Assembly: GCA_023630585.1 (NCBI GenBank)
Contig: CM042566.1
Coordinates: 6,029,754-6,093,753, forward strand
Length of the DNA stretch: 64,000 nucleotides
Origin: Cranoglanis bouderius
Lineage: Eukaryota; Chordata; Actinopteri; Siluriformes; Cranoglanididae
Reading direction: 5' to 3'
The number at the start of each line of letters is the position of its first letter. Position 1 is the stretch's first letter. Position numbers and translations under genes: made by a program. The notes beneath the pieces are model-generated. The model did no database searches, was not told the origin of the DNA, and was given only the letters and a program-made list of their open reading frames with translations. Shown in pieces: positions 22,690 to 33,715 of the stretch.

Positions 22690-23200
22690 CTGGGCTTTTC
22701 CATTATCTTTGTCCCTTTGAGTCATGCAATTCCTCAAACACAGTGAATGATTTCCCTGCCCTTGAGGAAAGCCAGTAATATTTAAACACTCCCGTGTGTG
22801 CGCATCCACCGGCATTGTGTGCATCGCCATGCCATCTTTTAGCGTATTAATTCGGAATCTATTACACATGAGGAAAGATGAGTGAAGTGTGTCGGGCGTA
22901 GTGCATATTTTCGAGCAATAACACAAGAGCGAGGTGAAATCCATTTCTGTAAGTTATTCTCCTTGCCGTGTTGCCAGTATGTGCAATTAATTTAATACAA
23001 GCCCCCAACATAATTCCCCTGATGATTATTTTGTGTTCAGGAGAGAGGAGCGGTGGATATTCCAATCTGCTTCCATACGAGGAAATTGTTTTTGTTGTAT
23101 TATGCAAAGGTTGTTGCATTCGGCAGGTTCCAGAGGAGAGGAACGGTGGAGGAGGAAGGCGTACAGAAGGAGCAGATATTAGATTAAAAATGACATAATT
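22690..23200. other. Unique, repeat-free block, possible conserved noncoding element
   Basis: About 500 bp without microsatellites or visible repeat ends. Composition is balanced and several homeodomain-type TTAAT/ATTA cores occur (GCGTATTAATTCGG at about 22842; CAATTAATTTAATAC at about 22983; GATGATTATTTTGTG at about 23018). Several frames cross it on both strands but none shows a domain. The noncoding-element idea rests on pattern only. Confidence 0.25.
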
Positions 23201-23661
23201 CATAGCACACTGGTTTGATGACGCGCACCAACAGGCAATTCGTGTTCATGTTCGTGTTTTTCATTCGCTGCTTCATCATTTTAATAGTAACCCCTTTTTG
23301 TCTCTAATGTTGCAGGTTGGAACACTTTCCTTTTTTTCCCCTCCATTAATAGCGTGTGACATGGAGAGCCTTTCTTTTATTCACCTGGAGCACACTTCTG
23401 TTCTTACCTTAACAACTGAAAGATTGCCCAGCAGCTTTGACTGTTTCTACGATTTTCCACACTGCAGTGCAGTAAATGCTTTAAAAGGTGCTTTTCTGCT
23501 CTGTGAACTTATATTTTGTAAATGCTGTGGGAGACAGAAAACTGCTAAACCATTACAACTTCATTAGCACATTCATATTTTGATAACCATTGCAGCTTGG
23601 TAGTATTTTGTCTCTGAAAGTATTACAGATATAGTAAATGAATCTGTGAATGATTATTTCA
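23201..23661. other. No feature recognised
   Basis: The 89-residue frame at 23298-23567 has no recognisable domain. Confidence 0.4.
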
Positions 23662-23885
23662 ATATACTCCACAGTGGTGTTGAATTCTTGATTCTGATTG
23701 GTCAGAAAGTTTTGATTAATTTTCTAGAATAGCAGCTCTACACGCAAATAACAGCTTTATAGAGTATTAATGCGCATGTTCAAACGTGTAAATTTTTGAA
23801 ATTTTCTTTGAGATGTTTAATTAGATTTTAAAGAAGCAATCTTCCGTGTCAGTGCTTTGTAACACTCAGAGGTAAAGTTGTTAAA
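23662..23885 (+). repeat. Dispersed repeat family A, copy 6 (5' part)
   Basis: Retains CCACAGTGGTGTTGAATTC, TTGATTCTGATTGGTCAGAA, a GAATAGCAGCTC block and GTCAGTGCTTTGTAACACTC. It is cut at the insertion point of the next element. Confidence 0.7.
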
Positions 23886-23893
23886 TGCACCTT

Positions 23894-24306
23894 AAGGTGC
23901 GTTCCAAATAGTGTACTTATGCACTATTCGACGCTTTTTGTAGTATAAATAGTGGGAGTAGTGTGTTCACACTGTAAATTCCAACAAGAAGAAGTACACT
24001 TTGAGTACCCAGGTGATGCACTTATTCGACTGAAAAAATGTAGTGTGGAATGTTGGACACTTCATGCACTCAACGGTCGCAGCTTTGCTTATGGAGTGGA
24101 AGAAGGGAGGGGCTACCAGGCGCTGACTTTGGATCGTGACATAAAGAGTAAATGAAGAAATTCATTTTCACTGACTCTGGGTATTCTACAAAAGCTAGCA
24201 GCATCACATTATGTGCGCTTGATGTCATTTGCCATCAACTGGGAAACAGCTTATACTTCCGGTTAGTAAAAAAAGTGTTCCATTTGAGATAATACTCCCT
24301 GTGAAT
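23894..24306. mobile_element. 413-bp MITE-like element with 8-bp target duplication
   Basis: Flanked by TGCACCTT at 23886-23893 and 24307-24314, the duplication length expected for hAT-type elements. Near the ends are inverted-looking motifs (GCGTTCCAAATAGTGTAC at the left; AGTGTTCCATTTGAGATAAT at the right) that pair only imperfectly. The frame 23952-24155 inside it is not a recognised protein. hAT membership is inference. Confidence 0.5.
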
Positions 24307-24314
24307 TGCACCTT

Positions 24315-26459
24315 GACCTTAGTGAGCGAGCAGAAGGGAAATGCACGTGGTTAAGTGCTCAGTGCTCGCAGAACTGAACTGCTCACTCTTATGTGTGTCA
24401 GTTCCTCTACATGTTCGCTTCACTGCTTCATGCTCAGGAATACCTCATTTTTTAATTATCATGCTCAATGATAGTGATCAGCCATTCTCATGCTCTCTAT
24501 AAAAGACACCAGATGATGTTTTATCATGTTATTTGTATGGTAGGAAGATAATCTAATAACAGGTTGGCGTCTGCTTTAATTACATTGCTGTCAGTAATAG
24601 TGTAACACATCCAGATTGCTGCCCTTTCATGTCACCTGTTCGTTTGCACAACAGCATAAGGTACATGGTAGTACTGGATGTAGTCGGTGTATCGGATGTT
24701 GGTATGGGAGCAATTTGTACATGTATGAGTAAATGAGGACCAGTACCTGATACCAGTATCATTATCAGTACATCCCTAGATATAGCCATTAACCTTACCC
24801 CTTGCTTTATCCTTTACATCATAACTGTTGATGCAAGTTGCCTTGTGTAAATTCTTACAAATGTGGACTAACAAGACCTTGTAGCTTATGGAGAAGGTCA
24901 CAATTGGAACCTTTCAATACAATTAAAGCCAGATGTTGAGAACAAGGCAGCTTCGATCTGAGGTAAGTAAATCCCCGCCAACTAACATCCATATGGCCAG
25001 GCAGGCTGCCGTGAAAGCTGGCATGTGTTCAGCTGGAGGTATGAGAGGAATTTCAGTGACCTTTTCTTAATCACCATCCACATGATCATAACACAACACA
25101 GGAAGATGTAGTGGAGGGAGCAGGGACAGGGAACTGAAACCTGGACGAAGGCCAGATGTTGGAGAATGAATGGGTCTTGGCCAGACATCGAGTTGACCGC
25201 TGGCGATGTTTCTCCAACGTACACACACATACACACACACTCACACACAGAAACACACTGTCATACACTGCATGACCGCTGTGCTTGTCAGTCGAGATGA
25301 TGAAGCACCTGGACACTCCCTTTCTCTCATTCCCATTCCCTGACTCACTCTCCCATCTCGCTGTTTCTCCACTTTCTTTTGTAATGCATTGTCCTTTCTG
25401 TTGGCTCTCATGCCAGGGTAATATCTGGATTTCTCTTTATCCTGGTCATCCTTCAATATCCTTCAACTTTCCTCGCTTTGCCTTTGATTCTCCTTCACTA
25501 CCTCTGTCTCTCTCTTTTTTTTCCCTTTCTCTATTCTCACTCTTTGATTTCGATTGGTCTTTGACCAACCCCCTTTTTTCTTCCTTTCTCTTCAGGTGTT
25601 TTTGTGCAAACCTTTTGATCTGTATCCATCTCTCTGAAACTCAAACCAGTGCTACCCAAATTATCCTTTAGATTATACGTGCATGTCATTTTACTGGATT
25701 TTTTACACACACAATGTGTTAAATACAGCACTCACTTCAACCCAAGGCTAATCTTGATCATCTGAAACTTTCCATATGAGTTGGCCTGTGCGAATTCTTA
25801 CCCCAAATGGATAATTGTATCGCTGGTGTAGTTTCAACTTTAACGGAGGAGAAAACCCATCTGGGCTTTCCACTGTTTTGGGCTAATTATCGCTAAACTT
25901 CAGAGCGTTGTAAAATACCCGAAGGACATAAAGACGCCCGTCAGCTTTCGATAAGTTTAAAAAATAATTTCAAAGTGAGATGCATTGCACAACATTGTCA
26001 AATATCCATAAAAGCTCCAGGGAACTGCACAAGGGAACATGATATCTTAAGTGAAAACACCTTCACTATATACATTTTTCAGCCCTTTCTCTCTCTCTGA
26101 TTTTCTACAAATCATTTTCAAAGCCACGAGGCAAAAATGTCTATTTCGTGGTTTGTGTACCACTTGTATGCCATAACTCTAGCTAACATCATCTGCTCGG
26201 ATGGTTTTACGCAGATTGCATAGTAAACCAAACTTCTGAAGCCTGAAGGCCTTCCTACACACAATAACCCATTGAATAACATTCTAGAACAGGTTGTGAT
26301 AATACTGCTATGGAGTTATACTATGATGTAATCTGGATTACAATCAATCTGTAAGATGATATATTGTTGATGTTATGCTATACTACTATAGATTTTGACA
26401 TCACAATTAAAGTGACTTTCAGGTGGAATTATTAAATTATCTAAATAGACTACATAAGA
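24315..26459. other. No gene recognised; one (CA)n block
   Basis: Contains a CA-rich stretch at 25220-25258 and pyrimidine-rich DNA at 25498-25600. The longest frame (25285-25671) is a Ser/Phe/Leu-rich read-out of the pyrimidine tract. No motif or exon-like pattern was found. Confidence 0.4.
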
Positions 26460-26641
26460 CAGGAGTGTCCAATCTTATCTGGAAAGTGTGGGGGCAGGCT
26501 TTCATTCCAACCAAGCGGAAGCCACACCTGATTGTCTATTGAAAGCCAAGGTCAACTGATGAAAGTGGTGGAAATGGCTGCACCTACACTTTTCCACACC
26601 CACACCAGCCCTTACCCTGCAGATAAGATTGGACACACCTG
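26460..26641. mobile_element. 182-bp MITE with terminal inverted repeats
   Basis: The ends are inverted copies over 22 bp with one mismatch (CAGGAGTGTCCAATC... at the left against CAGGTGTGTCCAATC... read from the right). The interior includes TTTCATTCCAACCAAGCGG. This matches a very common fish nonautonomous DNA transposon end. Flanking duplication is not clear. Confidence 0.75.
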
Positions 26642-26696
26642 ACATGTATATAAGATATATAAAACAATTACAGGGTGTGCTGTTATTAGGTAATAA

Positions 26697-27027
26697 TCCA
26701 TCCAGCCATCCATCCATCCATCGAGGAATTTCCCAGCCATCTATTTTCCATATTGCTTATCCACTTATCCTACTCAGGGTCAGAGCTTTTGCCAGGGAAC
26801 TCAAGGCACAAGGCGGGGGACACCCTAGATGGGGAGCCAACCCATCACAGGGCACAATCGCACACACATTCACACATCATGGACAATTTGGAAATGCTAA
26901 TCAGCCTACAACGCATGTCTTTGGACTGGGGGAGTAAACCCAATTACACGGAGGAAACCCCTGACGCATGTGGAGAACATGAGGTGTGATGCATACGTGC
27001 TATACATACCACCCCCAACCCCAGATG
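26697..27027 (+). mobile_element. (ATCC)n-headed interspersed repeat (family B), nested
   Basis: Starts with CATCCATCCATCCATC, contains CAAGGCGGGGGACACCCTAG, CCCATCACAGGGCACAATCG and TGTCTTTGGACTGGGGGAG, and ends before the AAT microsatellite without its usual last bases. It interrupts family A copy 7, so it is younger than that copy. Confidence 0.75.
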
Positions 27028-27030
27028 ATG

Positions 27031-27113
<83 letters not shown>

Positions 27114-27145
27114 AAGAAGAAGAAGGAGGAGAAGAAGAAGAAGAA
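27028..27145. repeat. (AAT)n then (GAA)n compound microsatellite
   Basis: About nineteen AAT/ATA units run straight into about twenty GAA units with one GGAGGA interruption. Poly-Ile, poly-Asn, poly-Arg and poly-Lys frames here are artefacts. Confidence 0.97.
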
Positions 27146-27358
27146 TAGCTGTTATGAAGTGTATTATTTCTCTTGTACCACCAAAACCAACACATTGTTA
27201 CTGCCACTAACAATTTTTTATTTTTTTTAAATTTATTAAAGAATATAATCATATATAAAACCCTATGAGACATTTATAGTTATTTTTAATGTTAGGAATG
27301 TCTTTGAAAAAAGTTCCTGGTATCATGTTATAGCAGCTATAAACAGTCATTCCCTTAT

Positions 27359-27365
<7 letters not shown>

Positions 27366-27421
<56 letters not shown>
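27366..27421. repeat. (GA)n microsatellite inside family A copy 7
   Basis: About 28 GA units. Several other family A copies have a short GAGAGA stretch at the equivalent place, so this is probably an expansion of a family-internal seed. Confidence 0.95.
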
Positions 27422-27683
27422 AAGAGAAAGAGAGAGACAGAAGAAGCTGAAGTTTAAACAATAAAAAAAAAGACCTCATATTACAGAGAAACCGCAATGC
27501 ACAAAGTCCCCTGTCAGGAGTCTCCAGTGCCAGTGCTTTACTTTTGACTGTTACAAAGTGCAGACACTGGAGACTCATTCCAAAAATGCTAAAACTCTCC
27601 TCACATAAAACTTCACTATATCAATGATTTTGCACTTTTTATATGGATCATTCATGGTTTATATAGAGTATCCATGATGTGCA

Positions 27684-28861
27684 AGTTAATATTGGCACCC
27701 TTGGTAAATATGAACAAAGAAGGCTGTGAAAAATTGTCTTTATTGTTTAACCTTTTGATCTTTTGTTTAAAAAAATTCACAAAAATACTCTCATGGATAT
27801 CGAACAACTGCAAACACAACACAGGTTTGTCAAAAAAAAAATCTTTGTTAAATATAGGTGTGCAACAATTATTGGCACCCTTTTAGGTTTTCTATGTGTT
27901 TCAAGTCAGGGGACTGGGATGGCCATGGCAGGACCTTGATTTTGTGGTCAGTAAACCATTTTTGTGTTGATTTTGATGCAAGTTTTGGATCATTGTCCTG
28001 CTGGAAGATCCAACCGGCCCATTTTAAGCTTTCTGGCTGAGGCAGTCAGGTTTTCATTTAATATCTGCTGATATTTGATAGAGTCCATGATGCCATTTAT
28101 CCTAACAAAATGTCCAGGTCCTCTGGCAGAAAAACAGCCCCAAAACACCATATTTAACCATGGGCATGAGGTACTTTTCCATATGGCTACCTCTCTGTGT
28201 GTGCCAAAACCACCTCTGTTGTTTATTGCCAAAAAGCTCTATTTTGGTTTCATCTGACCATAGAACCAGATCCCATTTGAAGTTCCAGTAGTGTCTCGCA
28301 AAATGAAGACACTTGAGTTTGTTTTTGGATGAGAGTAGAGGCTTTTTTTCTTGAAACCCTTCCAAACAACTTGTGGTGATGCAGGTGACATTGGATTGTA
28401 GTTTTGGAGACTTTCTGACCCCAAGACGCAACTAACTTCTGCAATTCTCCAGCTGTGATTCATAACATTTCCATTTGACTGGAACTTCTGAATTATTGCC
28501 CTGATGGAGGAAATGGGCATTTTCAATGCTTGTGCTATTTTCTTATAGCCACTTCCCATTTTGTGAAGCTCAACAACATTTTGCTGCACATCACAGCTAT
28601 ATTTCTTGGTCTTATCCATTGTTATGAATGACTAAGGGAATTTGGCCTATATGTTACCTCATATTTATACCCCTGTGAAACAGGAAGTCATGGTTGAACA
28701 ATTTCCTGTTCCTAGTCACCCAGGTGTACTAAAAAAAATAAAATATCAATGGGAATATACTTCAAATATATTTTTCTCATATGAATTCATAGGAGTGCCA
28801 ATAATTGTTGCACACCTATATTTAACAAAGATTTTTATTTTTATAAACCTGTGTTGTGTGG
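27684..28861 (-). mobile_element. Tc1 element (DD34E type), decayed
   Basis: Inverted terminal segments at 27814-27877 and 28795-28860 are nearly identical over about 64 bp, including AAATCTTTGTTAAATATAGG. The left side continues outward to 27684 with TATTGGCACCCTTGG, while the right outer part is missing beyond 28861. The transposase gene lies between on the minus strand. Unequal ends and frame breaks make it immobile. Confidence 0.85.
27874..28619 (-). pseudogene. Tc1 transposase, frameshifted and C-terminally truncated
   Basis: Starts MDKTKKYSCDVQQNVVELHK with an HTH (GYKKIAQALKMP). The frame then shifts near 28440, where several frames share the next part (SWGQKVSKTTIQCHLHH), and continues with VLWSDETKIELFG (first catalytic Asp), WGCFSARGPG and DNDPKLASKS (second Asp). 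It ends at SPDLKHIEN (Glu) followed directly by KGCQ and a stop next to the terminal repeat. The Asp-Glu spacing counts as 34 residues, the classic Tc1 signature. The C-terminal 30-40 residues usual after IENLW are gone. At least two frameshifts are needed to read it through. Confidence 0.85.
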
Positions 28862-29189
28862 AAAGCCTTCGCAGATGAGTGGAGGTTATTATAACAGTAA
28901 AGGGGGATCAAATCTGGAAAGAGAAAGAGAAACTTTTGGCCAAATAATGTACATATGTTTTATGATAATTCTCAAGAGAATTTCTGAATTTGATCTGGCA
29001 TATAGTATAAAATTGAAGTAAAGGCTTGGCCTTGAAAAAGATTTGATGGTTTTTGGTCTTGATTTGACTCGGTCTCGCTTTCATTTGGACTCGATCTTGA
29101 CTTGGCCTTGACCCCCTTAAGACTCAGTCTTGACTCTCGGCTAGTCCTGGTCTTGGACTTGACAATGGTGGTTTTGACAGCAACCCTAC
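28862..29189. repeat. Degenerate TCTTGACT-rich minisatellite-like stretch
   Basis: From about 29040 to 29165 the sequence repeatedly shows TTGACTCGGTCTCG, GATCTTGACTTGGCC and CAGTCTTGACTC, irregular units of 8 to 12 bases. The first 170 bases hold nothing recognisable. Confidence 0.5.
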
Positions 29190-29400
29190 TAAGAACACTT
29201 AACTATCCAAAGAACTCTTGTGGAACCCTTGAAGAACCCTTGTTTTTGGAAAGTGCATTCATTCATTCACTCAGTCATTCATCTTCAGTAAGCATTATAT
29301 CCTGGTCAGGGAGGTGGATGAAGAACCTTGGGAACACTGGGTGCAAGACTGGGATACACCGTGGTTGAAGCACCAGTCCATCACAGGATGAGAGTAATAC
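29190..29400 (+). repeat. LINE-tail-like interspersed repeat, partial
   Basis: Begins AAGAACACTTAACTATCCAA, the same start as the repeat at 14285, followed by CATTCATTC units, CTTCAGTAAGCATTATATCC and CACCAGTCCATCACAGG. It is shortened and diverged. Confidence 0.5.
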
Positions 29401-29652
29401 CATATTGCTTTGACTAGCTTTTAATTTCAACCGGACGTTATTATATAAAAATGTTTCACGATAGGGTCATGTCAGTCAACCTTGGTGGGTAGGTTCAGCT
29501 ATTAGGGTTGCTTTATGTAAGACTAGTGAATTGATTAAACTCAGATGGCCTCTGGTCAAGTTAGACAACTATAATAGTGAATGTTAGCTGGCTAGTATGA
29601 TTTACTGTACATGAACACATTTTCATTTATTTTAAGTAAAATGTGTATTGTG

Positions 29653-29713
<61 letters not shown>

Positions 29714-30282
29714 TTATTAATCCAACATCACATACTATGTCATCTCAAGGTGGTATACAACAAGTACAGTGGCATAACAAGTAACAGTAAGTGTTTAGCA
29801 GTCAGTTAAGTTAACAGTGATGTTTTAGAAGTCACTGACTGCTAACCATTTCCTGTGCTTACTGTACAGTACATCTGAACCTCCCTACACACCTTTGGGC
29901 TGTGCAATTTAGTCATACTACTGTAATTAGTATGTTATTATGTGACATGAGCCATGTCCACAGAGAGCCTTGAACACACATTTCATCTGGCTCACTGCTT
30001 TTTCAAAAATATGTGTTCATCACCGTTTATACCGTCATCTCTATAAAAGCTGATCAATATCCCAGTCAAGCGTAAAACCATTTTTGCAGTGTTTTTCCTT
30101 TTTTTGTTCTCATTTCTCTGGCATTCCCTTTCACTCTTTTTGTATATCAGTGTAAAATTCACAACGAAACAGGTAGATGGAAACCCCACCAGAGCCCTTG
30201 TTTCATTCTCCCAACCATATTGCTGAATTTAGCATGTGAAGTGAACATTATTGGGCTGGGAGATTGTAGCACACTGTATAGT
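29401..30282. other. No gene; (TTA)n microsatellite at 29657-29715
   Basis: About nineteen TTA/ATT units; the remainder is AT-rich without visible features. Confidence 0.6.
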
Positions 30283-30288
30283 GTGTGT

Positions 30289-30326
<38 letters not shown>

Positions 30327-30327
30327 A
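30283..30327. repeat. (GT)n microsatellite
   Basis: About 21 GT units with one GA interruption. Confidence 0.95.
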
Positions 30328-30892
30328 TGTGTATGCATGAGCTTAACGGTGCAGAAAGATGAGTCTGCCACTTGCTATCCACTCTGGCTCTGGCTTCGCA
30401 CAGCACTCATTAGTATTCTATCTGCAGAGGAGCAGGCCACTCTAAATATAGCCAATGAAAACAAGTCCAGCGGCACGATGCTGTGTGTAGCAGAACGCCT
30501 GACCGGCTGAGAGTGTGGAGCCGTCCAAAAAATCTGCACATTTCAATATTGATTTCAGGATTGTCCTCCATTGTCCCTAACAGGGTATATATTATAAAAC
30601 ATTATACAGTCATTTGTGTAATAGGTAAGCAAAACCTGGGCCAAAAAAGCTTGGAAGAGAAGAAAGAGGTCATCATAATGCAATGACATGGATTCATATT
30701 TTTCATGTTGTGCTAGAAAAAAGGGAGTTCTCTCAGTATACTAAAGCAGTTTTGTGTGGAACAGTCTATGTAGACCCATTAAGTTTTCTATAAGTTAAAT
30801 GGAGTTAAAATTGAATGCTTTTTGTCCCTGCAAGTTTTAGATGTTTATAAATGAGCCTCTGAAGTTTAGTGCCTAAAAATAGTAAACCTGCA
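30328..30892. other. No feature recognised
   Basis: Frames at 30295-30510 and 30483-30686 have no domain. Confidence 0.4.
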
Positions 30893-31070
30893 TTCTTAGA
30901 AAAACAAAAAACGAACCCCCAAAAGAACCCTTCAAGGCTTCTTCAAGAGTTCTTCGGATAGTTAAGGGTTCTTAGTTGTCTGAAAGCCAATAACCTTAGC
31001 TCCATAGAACCTTTAAGGGTTCCTGAGGGGGACAAGCAAAGAACCTTTAAGTGTTCTAGAGGGGCAGGAA
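30893..31070 (-). repeat. AGAACCCTT-type short dispersed repeat
   Basis: Contains AAAAGAACCCTTCAAGG, the reverse of the 14.3 and 29.2 kb motif (GGATAGTTAAGGGTTCTTAG) and GAACCTTTAAGGGTTC. It is self-complementary in places, as in small MITE families. Confidence 0.45.
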
Positions 31071-31510
31071 GCAAAACACATAAGGGTGTCGCGTAAAAGC
31101 AGACAGATTAAAAGGACTGAAGGATACTCATGATAATAAGTCCATTAGAGGACATTACAATATTTTTAACCTTTCAGTGCATTTGTCCTCTCTTACATTG
31201 AATGGATTATCCAGTTGTGTTTAGCTTTTATATATATATATATATATATAGCAGTCACAAAACAGGGAGGTGTCTGCATGTTTAGGCTAGATAAAAACAG
31301 TTATTCTGTCTCAAACACATGGAGAAGAATTCTACCCACATTCTAACCCACACCATGGTTTAGTTGGAGCCAGACATGGACCAACATGCACACACAACAT
31401 GCAGACCTGGACCAACTTCTGCATACACTTACATTAAAACAAATGTATTGTTATTGCAATATTAATATTAATATAAACAGTGCAGTATTACTGCATATGA
31501 CTATGAACTG
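31071..31510. other. No gene; short (TA)n at 31231-31250
   Basis: Nothing else recognised. Confidence 0.4.

Positions 31511-31589
<79 letters not shown>
31511..31589. repeat. (TG)n microsatellite
   Basis: About 39 uninterrupted TG units. Confidence 0.98.
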
Positions 31590-31590
<1 letters not shown>

Positions 31591-31609
31591 CAGTCTCTGT
31601 GTGTAGGTA

Positions 31610-31740
31610 TGATCTTGATGGGGACTAAATGTCCCTACAAGGATAATAATATATGACAGTTTTGACCTTGTGGGGACATTTTTTTTAAAACTAAAAAAAC
31701 TAAAATAGCCAAAATGGTTCAATGGTTCATTTTGGTTACT
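31610..31740. repeat. GGGGAC...TCCCTACAAGG interspersed repeat fragment
   Basis: GATGGGGACTAAATGTCCCT, ACAAGGATAATAATATATGA and TTGACCTTGTGGGGACATTT form a pair of inverted motifs typical of a common fish repeat. Flanking the (TG)n tract on this side is usual for that repeat. Confidence 0.5.
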
Positions 31741-31901
31741 GACTTAAGATACGCTCACACATTCATTTTCAATGAGAGCTGGCGATTTCCGGTGACGTGA
31801 GTGACAGTGACTAGATGTGGGCGTGTCCGGCGATGCGACAATGAGAAAAGCTGCAATGGCAAACAGCACACACTGCTTCTCCTTCATTCCGTAGGATATG
31901 A

Positions 31902-31941
<40 letters not shown>

Positions 31942-32221
31942 CTGGTGAACTGGTGTCAAGTGTAGGAACATTACATTACTATGTTGTAATAGAGCATTCA
32001 TCAAATGATCTGCATGGATGTATCAGATTGAGTAGTAAGTTTGACAAATCAAGATGTTCCATGTCTTCTAGGTTTAGGTGCTTCATCACATGGATAACAC
32101 ATGGATAATTCTATTGCATGCACTACTCCAAACTATATGGCACAGCAGGTTTTGTAAGATCTTTATTCATTATTAATTAAAAAATATATAATGGCTTGAT
32201 TGAGAATGTGCTTAACAGTAG
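31741..32221. other. No gene; (AT)n at 31904-31934
   Basis: The frame 31744-32004 (minus) includes the AT tract and is an artefact. The 31780-31850 stretch is GC-richer and CpG-rich but unassigned. Confidence 0.4.
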
Positions 32222-32425
32222 CATGTACTGCGCTTTGACACTGGAGACTCCTTCCAAAGATTTTTAAATAAACATCTCCTTATACCATATGATTCCTTGT
32301 GTAAGGTGTTACTATAGAAATGATAATGCATTAGAACAAGTGCAGTAATATAAACCTAACCTGAGAATTGCTTTGCAGCTGGAATTACTGTCAGAGCTGC
32401 TGTAGAAAATTAATCAACACCTTCA
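32222..32425 (-). repeat. Dispersed repeat family A, copy 8 (partial)
   Basis: Retains CACTGGAGACTCCTTCC, TTGTGTAAGGTGTTACTATAG, GCAGCTGGAATTACTGTCAG and GTAGAAAATTAATCAACACC; the hairpin half is missing. Confidence 0.65.
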
Positions 32426-32445
32426 TACAGCTCTCGTCAGCCAGT

Positions 32446-32472
32446 GCGCGCACATACACACAAATACACACA

Positions 32473-32560
<88 letters not shown>
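32446..32560. repeat. (CA)n microsatellite
   Basis: More than forty CA units with a few interruptions at the left edge. Confidence 0.98.
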
Positions 32561-32564
<4 letters not shown>

Positions 32565-33712
32565 TACGCATTACAAACTGGGACACAGCCAGTTTATTTA
32601 AATGATAGCAGCGACGTGCTGTTAAATCAGAGCACAGCGATTACTCTCTGGAAAGGCAGCGTGAATCACCTGTGTGAGATCTAAAAGATAATCACTACCT
32701 TTGTAACCAATTTAGGGATTTTAATTTATTTATTTCAGCCACAGTAGACAGGCAGGTAGGCAATAAGCTCAAATTCTTGCCTGTGAATGCGACTGTCTGT
32801 TCAATGTGCCTCAAAACCCCCTGATGATTTACTCACTTATTTACCCATCAGTGTCATGAAGCAGCTTTCAACGTGCTGACGTGTTGATGTGTGGCGTGAT
32901 CGAGCTGTCGTGATGTGCCTGTCGTTTTGTTTTTGACTATTCAGAAATCAGTTAGCCGTTACCCACGACGCTCTTCTGTCAGTTATCGTGAATCATCTCT
33001 ACCTTTCGAGAGGGAACTGTTCTGAAATCAGCTTCCATCCACTTCAAGTGTCTGCCAGTCATCCCAAGGCAGGAAACAGTCCTGACAGATTTCTCATAAA
33101 GTACTGCCAGTTTGTCCTTTTTATTTGGCTCTTCCTTGTAGAAAAAAAGAAAAAAAAAAAAACTCCACTGTTTCCATCCCTCTAAAGCTATTTTAATAGC
33201 TTTATGTACAAAGATGATGCCATGAGTGTAATCATGCTTTGTCTTCAATTCTCAACTATTTTTCCTCTGTCTCTGCATGCATGTATTTTTTTTTTTTTTA
33301 TCCGTACAAATAAAGCCTGGAGGCTTATGAGTTGGAATCTTTACCAAAAAAAGGCCCACAAAAAAAGTATTAAAGTGGCTCTGAGGTAGTGGTCACTCTT
33401 CAAAGGATGCTGCTTCTCAAATATTATCTGAGCTGGCCTTGAGCATTTTATAGTTGGCTGCCGAGGGGTTTGCACCAGCACACATGTCCCTCATTTACTA
33501 TAATACTTATTATGACTTGTGCAATATTGGATTTGTCATTTTTCACTACTCAGAGCTTCACTTTAGCATTAGTGCTTTTCTAAAATAAAAATAAAAACAC
33601 TTCAGATGTCTAGGTTCTAGGTTTTAACTGAGTAACTGTGTGGGAAAAAGTACTGAGTAATTACTCTGGGTAAAAAGATGCTAAGTACTAAGACACTTTA
33701 AGAAAAGTACAC
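32561..33712. other. No feature recognised
   Basis: Includes poly(A) at about 33146-33161 and poly(T) at about 33287-33299. No frame here carries a domain. Confidence 0.4.
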
Positions 33713-33715
33713 TGA

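Larger units (their letters stand above)
26656..27672 (-). repeat. Dispersed repeat family A, copy 7, split by later insertions
   Basis: The left part (26656-26696) is the outer hairpin arm, CAGGGTGTGCTGTTATTAGG. The body resumes at about 27145 with GCTGTTATGAAGTGTATTAT, TTGTACCACC, GCAGCTATAAACAGTCATTC, a (GA)n expansion and GACTGTTACAAAGTGCAGAC, ending near ATATGGATCATTC. Between them lie a family B repeat and a compound microsatellite. Confidence 0.65.

Noticed and set aside
26944..27273. Poly-Tyr, poly-Ser, poly-Asn, poly-Lys and poly-Ile frames
   Set aside because: They are read-outs of the (AAT)n(GAA)n microsatellite.
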